A stretch of 64,000 nt of DNA, taken from assembly GCF_025151215.1 (NCBI RefSeq), contig NZ_CP102286.1, positions 2,790,001 through 2,854,000 of the forward strand. The letters are read 5' to 3'. Positions 9,849-17,355 of this stretch are shown here, one piece after another; position 1 is the first letter of the stretch; each line of letters starts with the position of its first letter. Origin of the DNA: Parabacteroides merdae ATCC 43184 (GTDB lineage Bacteria; Bacteroidota; Bacteroidia; Bacteroidales; Tannerellaceae). The notes under the pieces are model-generated. The model was not told the DNA's origin, made no database searches, and saw only the letters and a program-made list of their open reading frames with translations. Made by a program: the position numbers and the translations under genes.

Positions 9849-11738
9849 TTACAACCATGGTGTATTCTGTGTCAAATTCGGATTCTTATTTCTTTCAGAA
9901 GGTGGAATCCGGAAAATATAGTTTCGCTGATAATTCAACAAGGAAGTATTATTAAAGACGGTCTGCCTCAAAGCACCGTGTGTATCATACATCCTGACTC
10001 CCGGAGACGTCTGCGGAGATAAGAATACTCGCTCAATGGAGCGCCAACGACGAAGGTCAAAGAACCGTTGCCCTTCTGCAAACAGTTCTACGATTCTCTC
10101 CTGCTCAATCGCATAAAAGAATGTCAATTTATCAACATATTTCTCAGGCTTTAAAGCCGGCAAATTACCACGATGCCGAACCCGGTTAACCACATCGAGT
10201 GCCAGCCCCCCATCACCTGTAGGACCATAAGCTTCATTTGCAGCCTCCGCATACATCAAATAAACATCGGCCAGACGCATTACCGGCATATGGTAATCAC
10301 CATCCGAACGACCTTGTCCCGCATAATTACGGACAAACTTTCTCATAATGTAACCAGTCTGATCTCCATCGGCATTGATAGCCCCATACCCATCTACTGT
10401 ACCTTTTAATGTCTTATATTGATATTTACGGATTTGGTCAAAAGAAAGATTTAACATAGTTACCATCGTTTCTCCATCCCACAATAACGTCGATTTCATA
10501 CGATAATCACGATCTTTATAAGATTCCGGATTTAACGCAGAATTAACAGCAGTACGGGCATCTGCATCTGCCGGATTCCTCGGGATCAGTTTCTCGCAAA
10601 AATCACCGGTGACTGTAGACTGATAACGATTTGCCAATTCAGCACGTGGTTGTCCCCAGCCTTGGCTACCTTCCGTAGCACGTGTACCGAAATCTCTCAT
10701 TAATTCTTCACCCTGTCCGGTTCCGGTTCCACCATGTGTAAAACCGACCATCAGTTCAGGATCTGTATTTGCCGTCGGCAAAAAGAGATAGAAATAATTA
10801 GGCAAGACTTCACACCCTCCCATTTCTCCCCAGTCACCAGGTTCACCGCTACGGAACAAGTTAATGCCCGATTCCTCGATCACTTTCTTAAAATCGGCGG
10901 CGGCATCTTTATAAGCTTGTGCCGATTCAGACGCATTAGGCGTAAATGTGTCCAGTTCCGGCCAACCTCCATTAGGAGAGACGGGGGTATCCCACGGCCA
11001 AGAGGTACGGTTCCAGCAAGCCCAGAATAGTTGTAATTTACCACGGAATGCCAAAGCCCCCCATTTAGTAAAACGCCCTAATGCCACTGGTTTCGCCGGC
11101 AGTTTTTCCCAAGCATAAGTAAAGTCATCATAAATGTGCTGTTTAATTTCTGTAATAGAAGTACGTGAAATATTAGCAACCTCATCATTACTCTCTATTA
11201 TCTTATCGAAATAAGGTACATCTCCCCACATAGAAATCAGACGGAAATAGGCCATTCCTCTCAGCATTTTAGCTTCGCCAATAAAGGCCTCCAATTTTGC
11301 CTTGGATTCTTCCGTCTTTGCATCGGGAAGCATTTTTTCTATATTCTGAATAGCATAGTTGGCACGATTGACTGTCGCATAAGCATATTGATAGTAATTA
11401 TCAAAACTACTTCCGTAGGTGGAAGAAGGATTGTTATAAGAACCGTTACGATAAGCGATGCTCCGGTCTCCGGTAGCCTGAGAAGTCCCGACATTCCCTC
11501 TGAACCTCAGGTATTCCGTATTTCCATCGAATACATAATCACGATTGAACATGGCTCGTGCCTGGCTATAAACACCATTGACAGCATATTCCGCATCGCT
11601 TTCAGTTTTCCAATACAAGGAAGAAGCCAGTTCTCCCCCCGGAGTCTGGTTCAATAAATTATCAACGCATGAAGAAAACATCAGATTAGCTCCAACAACA
11701 CATGCGACCGTTAATATTTTAAATCTATTTTTTTTCAT
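9849..11738 (-). CDS. SusD/RagB-family outer-membrane glycan-binding lipoprotein
   Basis: Lipoprotein of 629 residues; lipobox Cys24 (NLMFSSC). The family N-terminus is clear (NQTPGGELASSLYWKTESDAEYAVNGVYSQAR), followed by the TPR-like helices (AKMLRGMAYFRLISMWGDVPYF) and the C-terminal signature (MPVMRLADVYLMYAEAANEA, QERIVELFAEGQRFFDLRRWR). SusD proteins form the lid of the SusC channel and bind the oligosaccharide at the cell surface. The gene follows susC by 11 bases. Length is at the upper end for the family. Confidence 0.95.
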   Translation of the reverse strand: MKKNRFKILTVACVVGANLMFSSCVDNLLNQTPGGELASSLYWKTESDAEYAVNGVYSQARAMFNRDYVFDGNTEYLRFRGNVGTSQATGDRSIAYRNGSYNNPSSTYGSSFDNYYQYAYATVNRANYAIQNIEKMLPDAKTEESKAKLEAFIGEAKMLRGMAYFRLISMWGDVPYFDKIIESNDEVANISRTSITEIKQHIYDDFTYAWEKLPAKPVALGRFTKWGALAFRGKLQLFWACWNRTSWPWDTPVSPNGGWPELDTFTPNASESAQAYKDAAADFKKVIEESGINLFRSGEPGDWGEMGGCEVLPNYFYLFLPTANTDPELMVGFTHGGTGTGQGEELMRDFGTRATEGSQGWGQPRAELANRYQSTVTGDFCEKLIPRNPADADARTAVNSALNPESYKDRDYRMKSTLLWDGETMVTMLNLSFDQIRKYQYKTLKGTVDGYGAINADGDQTGYIMRKFVRNYAGQGRSDGDYHMPVMRLADVYLMYAEAANEAYGPTGDGGLALDVVNRVRHRGNLPALKPEKYVDKLTFFYAIEQERIVELFAEGQRFFDLRRWRSIERVFLSPQTSPGVRMYDTHGALRQTVFNNTSLLNYQRNYIFRIPPSERNKNPNLTQNTPWL

Positions 11739-11749
11739 ACCATTCCTGT

Positions 11750-14700
11750 TTAAAAACTAACATTAAGACCGATTGAGAAAGACCGATTGATCGGATACAA
11801 GTCACGAGCACTATTCTTCTTTTCAGGATCCAGCCCCGGATATTGCGTCACGGTAAACAAATTTTCGGCAGAAGCATAAATCCTCAAATTCGTCATCGAG
11901 ATTTTGGACAAAAGTTTTTTCGGCAAATTATATCCTAACATGATATTTTTCATTCTAAGATAATTCATGTTATAGAGCCAATAACTATTATCGCTTCTGT
12001 CCGTGCTTGTTCCTAACCTTGGCCATTCCCCACCTCTATTCTCCAAAGACCAGGGTTCGGTCCAGTGATCCCAAGTGGAAGCATACCGCCTGTCGGCAAA
12101 TGCCGTATTATTGAAATCTGTAAGCCAGAAATCCTTACGCCCTAAACCTCCATTAAACAACATGGATATATCAAATCCTTTCCAAGCAGCCTGCAGGGTA
12201 ATGCCGTAAGTGGTTGTCGGACGATCCCGCTGGATATTCGGATAAGCTTTTTTATCCTTCCCATCAATTATACCATCTCCGTTCAAGTCTTTACGGATCA
12301 CATCGCCCGGAGATAATCCCTGAGGCGTATTGTTATAAATATCCTGCCATGTTTGGGCTATACCATTGTTTTCATAAACATATAAGAAGTGGTAAGGCAT
12401 ATCCAAATAGACCCAACCGCGACTGAGGAACTCATTCCACTCTTTTAATACTGTACGGTTATAAGCCCCGTTCAAGTTGACAGAATATTCCACATTACCA
12501 ATTTTGTCTTTCCACGTCAAGTTCAATTCCAAACCTCTATTCAGCAGATCACCGATATTAGCACGAGGAGCACTATATGCCCCAGTCAGATGGATTGACA
12601 TTTGAGACGGACGATTCATGCCTGTACGCAAACGGTTATAAAAATCAATTTCCGTACGTAAACGATTATTCAAGAAGCCTAAATCCAAGCCCACATTAAT
12701 ATCAGTAGAAACTTCCCAAGAAAGATCTTTGTTGATCATTTTCTTGTTCACAAACCCTTTAACAACATCACTCGACATATAATTCATCGCTGTCAGAGTT
12801 TCCAACTGTTCGAAACGTCCTACTCCTGAATTGTCACCCAATTTTCCCCAAGAAGCACGAAGTTTACCACTCGATAACCAGGAGGAAAGATATTTTTTCA
12901 GGAACTCTTCTTCAGTGAAGCGCCAACCGACTGCAACAGTCGGGAAGAAACCATACTGGTGCCCTTTAATAAACTTTGAAGAACCATCCACACGGAAGCT
13001 GAATTCTAACAAATATTTATCATATGCACTATAATTCATACGACCGATATAGGATCTCAAACCTTCTGAAGCAGAACTTCCTGAATTACTTTGAACATTT
13101 GTCAGCGCAGAATTGATTTCACTGGTTGACGGATGAATACGATCGTTACGGGAAGCCCCTGTCGAACGAGTATGCCAATACTCTTCGCTATAAACAAACA
13201 TTGCACCAATATTATGATTTTGCGCAATAGTCGTCTCATATTGCAAACGGCCGTTCAACTGAGTTTTGTAATTGGTAGTATTATTGTCGCTGACACCCAC
13301 GTTGTCGGCAACATAGTAACGTCCAATATCCTTTCCCGTCTGAAAATCATAAGCAGCTCCGGTTGGAGTATCAGCTCTTTTCTGAAAATAGTTACTAAAG
13401 CTCAGAGCATAATCGACATGGGCAGTAAAGCCTTTAAAGACATTCCAGTCCAAATAAATACTTCCGTTCAATTGCTGACGAGTCTGCTTCGGATTGCGAC
13501 TGTCAAAAAAAGCATACGGGTTATAAGCCTGAATATCTTCGCCATAAGCCATAACACCTCCATAACGACCAGTCACGGGATCATAAGGAGTTACACCCGC
13601 AACCGCATATTGCATATCACCACCTCCGGAATCGCTGGTATCGTTGTTTGTAATACCATCGGCATAACCACTATAAGTAAATTCAGACCAATTACCATCA
13701 AAACGAGCACCCACTTTCACATTATTGAACATATTATAGTCATAATTGAAACGAGTATTATAACGCTTAAAATCGTTTTTCATCTGAATGCCCTCTTTAT
13801 CCATCATACCGATAGATATGTAAAAATTAGACTTGTCGTTTCCACCGGTTGCTGAAAGCGTATAGTTTTGAAGGGTACCGGTACGCATGAAGGTATCAAA
13901 CCAATCAGTATTCGGATAGCGTAGCGGATCGATCATTCCTAACGCCATCCATTGATCGATCGTCCCATCTTTGAAATTATAGCTTTCCCGCTTTGTACCT
14001 GATGCTGCCCTAAACTGTTGCAATGTCAATGCACGTGGGTAATCATCCATAAAGTCATAAGAACGTGATGGTTTTTCTATCGCATAAGAGCCCGTAAAAT
14101 TGATACTCGTCTTTCCCTTTTTACCAGTACGAGTTGTTATCAGAATAACCCCATTGGCAGCACGGGATCCATAAATAGAAGCAGATGCCGCATCTTTCAA
14201 TACGGAAATACTCTCAACATCAGCCATATTGATACGATTGATATCGACATCCGGCATACCGTCAACAACTACTAACGGACTGGTATTGTTTACCGTACCC
14301 ATACCACGAATCATCAAAGAGGCATTATCATTACCCGCCATACTGGTCGTTTGGGAAACCTGTAAACCAGGTACCAAACCGGAAAGTCCGGAAGACACAT
14401 TGGATATTGAACGGCTTGATATTTTTTCATCAATATTGACTGCGGCTACAGCTCCAACCAAATTAACCTTTTTTTGAGTGCCATAACCAACAACGACAAC
14501 TTCTTCAATGGCCTGAGAATCTTCTTTCAATGTCACATTAATTTCTGATTGTCCCTTGACCGGAATCTCTATGGAAGTATATCCAATATAAGAAATAATC
14601 AAAACCGCATTTTCTGGTACATCCAGGCTGTACCGCCCATTTATGTCAGTGATCGTACCCGTCCCATTATCTCCCTTAAGTACGACATTAGCTCCTATGA

Positions 14701-15157
14701 CAGGTTCACCTGTTTGATCCTTTATAATACCGGTAATTCGTTTATTCGCCTGGTATTTTTCATTTTTTGAAGGGATAGCTGATTCAGTCAGGATAATGTC
14801 TTTATCTACGACCTTATAAGCTATATTACTATTTTTAAACAAGATATCTAATACTGTAAAGATATCCTTGTTATCTACGGCAAGCGTTACTTTACGATCG
14901 ACATTAACCAACTTGCTATTATAGAAAAAATGATACTCTGATTTATTTTCTATAACGTTTAACACCTCTGCTATACTCTTCTTCTCTGCATTAATAGACA
15001 GTATCGTATTTGAGGCATAAGAGCCTGACGCAAATACTGCTCCTGTGCAGAAGAACAGAAATAAAAAAATAAAATTAAATACTCGATATATACCAGATTT
15101 TATAAAATCTGGTATTGGATCACTGTGATCCAATCGACCATCATTATTTTTAGTCAT
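11750..15157 (-). CDS. SusC-family TonB-dependent transporter with STN signalling domain
   Basis: Outer-membrane protein of 1135 residues. Order: a long charged N-terminus (1-24), hydrophobic signal segment (about 25-44), STN/secretin-like domain (about 52-125, ILSINAEKKSIAEVLNVIENKSEYHFFYNSK), carboxypeptidase-regulatory-like domain (about 140-210), plug beginning at EEVVVVGYGTQKK (about 217) with the LVVVDGMPD motif, then a 22-strand barrel ending in SFSIGLNVSF with a terminal Phe. The STN domain means ligand binding can be signalled across the membrane to the FecR anti-sigma factor encoded 156 bases upstream, which releases the ECF sigma factor. It imports the oligosaccharide produced by the locus lyases. 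Two perfect palindromes lie inside its first 25 codons. Confidence 0.93.
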   Translation of the reverse strand: MTKNNDGRLDHSDPIPDFIKSGIYRVFNFIFLFLFFCTGAVFASGSYASNTILSINAEKKSIAEVLNVIENKSEYHFFYNSKLVNVDRKVTLAVDNKDIFTVLDILFKNSNIAYKVVDKDIILTESAIPSKNEKYQANKRITGIIKDQTGEPVIGANVVLKGDNGTGTITDINGRYSLDVPENAVLIISYIGYTSIEIPVKGQSEINVTLKEDSQAIEEVVVVGYGTQKKVNLVGAVAAVNIDEKISSRSISNVSSGLSGLVPGLQVSQTTSMAGNDNASLMIRGMGTVNNTSPLVVVDGMPDVDINRINMADVESISVLKDAASASIYGSRAANGVILITTRTGKKGKTSINFTGSYAIEKPSRSYDFMDDYPRALTLQQFRAASGTKRESYNFKDGTIDQWMALGMIDPLRYPNTDWFDTFMRTGTLQNYTLSATGGNDKSNFYISIGMMDKEGIQMKNDFKRYNTRFNYDYNMFNNVKVGARFDGNWSEFTYSGYADGITNNDTSDSGGGDMQYAVAGVTPYDPVTGRYGGVMAYGEDIQAYNPYAFFDSRNPKQTRQQLNGSIYLDWNVFKGFTAHVDYALSFSNYFQKRADTPTGAAYDFQTGKDIGRYYVADNVGVSDNNTTNYKTQLNGRLQYETTIAQNHNIGAMFVYSEEYWHTRSTGASRNDRIHPSTSEINSALTNVQSNSGSSASEGLRSYIGRMNYSAYDKYLLEFSFRVDGSSKFIKGHQYGFFPTVAVGWRFTEEEFLKKYLSSWLSSGKLRASWGKLGDNSGVGRFEQLETLTAMNYMSSDVVKGFVNKKMINKDLSWEVSTDINVGLDLGFLNNRLRTEIDFYNRLRTGMNRPSQMSIHLTGAYSAPRANIGDLLNRGLELNLTWKDKIGNVEYSVNLNGAYNRTVLKEWNEFLSRGWVYLDMPYHFLYVYENNGIAQTWQDIYNNTPQGLSPGDVIRKDLNGDGIIDGKDKKAYPNIQRDRPTTTYGITLQAAWKGFDISMLFNGGLGRKDFWLTDFNNTAFADRRYASTWDHWTEPWSLENRGGEWPRLGTSTDRSDNSYWLYNMNYLRMKNIMLGYNLPKKLLSKISMTNLRIYASAENLFTVTQYPGLDPEKKNSARDLYPINRSFSIGLNVSF
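15090..15133 (-). promoter_or_regulatory. Two contiguous perfect palindromes inside the 5' end of susC
   Basis: Reading the mRNA strand, TTGGATCAC-A-GTGATCCAA (15133 to 15115) is followed immediately by a 26-base perfect palindrome (15115 to 15090, half-site ATACCAGATTTTA). They lie 8 codons after the start and encode part of the charged N-terminus. The second is followed by a U-rich stretch. A related inverted pair, AATCTGG-N4-CCAGATT, lies in the leader at 15188-15205. The arrangement could be a leader attenuator or RNA-stability element; function is inferred. Confidence 0.55.
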
Positions 15158-15187
15158 ACTTGTAATTATTGATTTAAGATTAAATTA

Positions 15188-15205
15188 AATCTGGACAACC
15201 AGATT
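15188..15205 (-). promoter_or_regulatory. Leader dyad AATCTGG-N4-CCAGATT upstream of susC
   Basis: Seven-base perfect inverted repeat in the 156-base gap between fecR and susC. The same AATCTGG/CCAGATT halves recur in the palindrome inside susC (15090-15115), so alternative pairing between leader and coding hairpins is possible. The rest of the gap is AT-rich and I see no clear TAnnTTTG promoter in it. Confidence 0.4.
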
Positions 15206-15313
15206 ATTAATTAATTTGACGAGAAAAATCCATATTTATTTTTCTGCCGTTCTCTCATTCATTATTAGTTCATTTATTCCATAAGCATTAAATTTAAGTT
15301 AAACATCATATTC

Positions 15314-16372
15314 TTATTTTATCCTGCGAAGCACAACCTGTTCACGCTGTGCGGACAAACTGTCATCCATTTCCATCCGTTTTATCGAATAATCAATCCG
15401 AGAAGAAATCCTAAGATAATCTAAAATCTGCGATAATTGCCGATTATTAAAAGTACCAGTTAAGCGGTACGAGTCAAGAACCGGATCCATCACCTTAAAA
15501 TCGACATTATAAAAATTAGCCAAACATCTCAAGACTTCAGGTAAAGGTGTTTCTTTAAATACCAAACGTCCCTCCTTCCAAGCAATCTCACTTTCAACAT
15601 CAACATTTATAACTTCCAAGGTCTTATCGGTTAAATCATAAACAGCTTTTTCCGACGGATACAAATTTCTTTCATTTGTTTTACCCTTATCTTCTTTCAT
15701 TACTATATTTACAGATCCGGAGACCAAGGTCGTTTGTACAACATTCTCTTTCTCATAAGCCCGAACATTAAATTCTGTTCCGAGCACCTTCACCCTCAAA
15801 CGATCATGAGATACACTCACAATAAACGGATGCGCCGGATCATGTTTTACTGAAAAATAAGCCTCACCGACAAGTGTCACCTTCCTTTCCTCTGCATCAT
15901 ATGAAGAAGGATAAGAAAGCGTACTGCCCGAATTCAAATAGGCAATCGAACCATCCGGCAAATCAAGACTTGTCCTCACACCTCTATTCGCACAGACCGT
16001 TATTTGCTGCGGAGCCAATACAGAAGACTTCCGCAACAAAAATGAAATAGCTGTCGATATTACCAATAGCCCAACAAAACACGCTGCAACAATAGAAATC
16101 TCGTACAACCTTATCTTTTTCTTACGTTTATCTATACGCTTTTGGACCTTCTTGTAAGCCTCAATAGAATTTCGGGAAAGAATCCGTTCACTTGTTTGAG
16201 AAATATAAAAAATACGGGCTGCCTGTAATACGGTTTTCTCATTTTCTTCTGAAATCTGCATCCAATCCTCCACACGCTTTCTTTCCTCTCCAGTCGTCAA
16301 ACCTCTAAAGTATTTGAAGAGCAAAGCAGTATCAAGACTTATTCCATCCATATGTTCTTTTCCAATTCCCAT
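15314..16372 (-). CDS. FecR-family anti-sigma factor
   Basis: Inner-membrane protein of 352 residues. A cytoplasmic N-terminal region with the helix LFKYFRGLTTGEERKRVEDWM binds the sigma factor. One membrane helix lies at about 91-113 (YEISIVAACFVGLLVISTAISFLL). The periplasmic FecR domain (about 118-215, VCANRGVRTSLDLPDGSIAYLNSGSTLSYP, HPFIVSVSHDRLRVKVLGTEFNV) and a C-terminal DUF4974 domain (about 270-340, ETPLPEVLRCLANFYNVDF) follow. It holds the ECF sigma factor inactive until the STN domain of SusC signals substrate. Unlike the common arrangement, the sigma gene is divergent, not upstream in the same operon. An in-frame ATG at 16351 (MDGISLD) is an alternative start. Confidence 0.93.
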   Translation of the reverse strand: MGIGKEHMDGISLDTALLFKYFRGLTTGEERKRVEDWMQISEENEKTVLQAARIFYISQTSERILSRNSIEAYKKVQKRIDKRKKKIRLYEISIVAACFVGLLVISTAISFLLRKSSVLAPQQITVCANRGVRTSLDLPDGSIAYLNSGSTLSYPSSYDAEERKVTLVGEAYFSVKHDPAHPFIVSVSHDRLRVKVLGTEFNVRAYEKENVVQTTLVSGSVNIVMKEDKGKTNERNLYPSEKAVYDLTDKTLEVINVDVESEIAWKEGRLVFKETPLPEVLRCLANFYNVDFKVMDPVLDSYRLTGTFNNRQLSQILDYLRISSRIDYSIKRMEMDDSLSAQREQVVLRRIK

Positions 16373-16511
16373 TTTATATATGACAAACTCGTACAGACTA
16401 TACCCTAAACAAAAAATACATTTTTATATAGAAAATTGATTTCAATGATACTTTTACTAAAGTTTCCAGGAAAGAATCTACTCACAAATTCAAAATAGTT
16501 TTATTATTTTT

Positions 16512-16519
16512 TACCTTTG
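16512..16519 (+). promoter_or_regulatory. -7 element TACCTTTG of the ECF sigma gene
   Basis: TACCTTTG matches the Bacteroidetes -7 consensus TAnnTTTG. Transcription would start near 16526, so the possible TTG start codon at 16517 lies inside the promoter and the ATG at 16553 must be the true start. I see no good -33 TTTG at the expected distance. Confidence 0.6.
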
Positions 16520-16552
16520 CGCAAAGAGATAAAAAATCTAAATGTAAAGGGC

Positions 16553-17107
16553 ATGGACGATAATAACTTAATAACCTTACTACAACAAGGAGACCGGAAT
16601 GCTTACAAGCAGCTGTTTATCAAGTATTACTCCCCCCTTTGCGAATATGCGTCACAATATATTTCTGATGATGATTCTGAAGAGCTTGTGCAGGAGTTAA
16701 TGCTTTTTCTTTGGGAGACACGGGAAAATCTTGTAATTGAGACGTCTTTGAAATCCTATCTGTTTATCTCCACCAAGCATCGTTGCCTCAATGCGATCAG
16801 GAAAAACCAGTACCACGAACGTATCCATAACCAGATATATGAGAAAATAAAAGACCAGTTTGAAGACCCGGACTACTATTTCGTGAATGAACTGACAGAA
16901 AACATACAGAAAGCGATCGAGAACCTACCCGAAACCTATCGGGAAACATTTGCCATGAGCCGATTCGGGGAAAAGACGAATGTTCAGATTGCCGAGAAAC
17001 TCGGAATATCGGTAAAAACCGTCGAATACAGAATATCGCAAGCACTTAAGATACTTCGTTTCAAATTGAAAGATTATCTTCCGCTTCTGATAAATATCTT
17101 AGGCTAA
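16553..17107 (+). CDS. ECF-type RNA polymerase sigma factor
   Basis: Protein of 184 residues from the ATG at 16553. Region 2 (GDRNAYKQLFIKYYSPLCEYA ... EELVQELMLFLWE) and region 4 (LPETYRETFAMSRFGEKTNVQIAEKLGISVKTVEYRISQALK) are complete with the expected spacing. ECF sigma factors of this group pair with FecR anti-sigma factors and STN-type SusC transporters, typically in loci for host glycans. Here the gene diverges from fecR-susC, so it may act on the promoter in the shared 180-base gap. The start is chosen because the promoter at 16512-16519 rules out the upstream TTG. Confidence 0.95.
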   Translation: MDDNNLITLLQQGDRNAYKQLFIKYYSPLCEYASQYISDDDSEELVQELMLFLWETRENLVIETSLKSYLFISTKHRCLNAIRKNQYHERIHNQIYEKIKDQFEDPDYYFVNELTENIQKAIENLPETYRETFAMSRFGEKTNVQIAEKLGISVKTVEYRISQALKILRFKLKDYLPLLINILG

Positions 17108-17355
17108 AAGCATATTGACAAAATGTTACCATCATAACATTAGTTACGACTAATAACCATAAATAAATGGAAATACTATAGTGGATAATATTTTTAACAC
17201 TTCATATGGATGGCAAGAGAAGGAAAACAATACTAATCTGTAAGGCACAACGCATTCGTTAATAAATCAAAATCAAACCAAAGCTTATTAAACTTACGGA
17301 AAACTTCCGTGTCTATCTTTTCGTACTTAATATCAGATAAGATAAAATAAAAGTT
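17108..17355. other. Intergenic region after the sigma gene, with small dyads
   Basis: Holds no gene. AATGTTA-N6-TAACATT (17122-17141) and ATTAGT-N4-ACTAAT (17139-17154) overlap and may form a weak terminator for the sigma gene. ACGGAA-N3-TTCCGT lies at 17296-17310. TATCTTTT at 17314-17321 is a near-match to the -7 consensus and could be the promoter of the barrel gene that starts at 17356. Confidence 0.4.

Noticed and set aside
16517..16552. An upstream TTG start for the ECF sigma gene
   Set aside because: The TTG is part of the -7 promoter element; the ATG at 16553 fits the family start.
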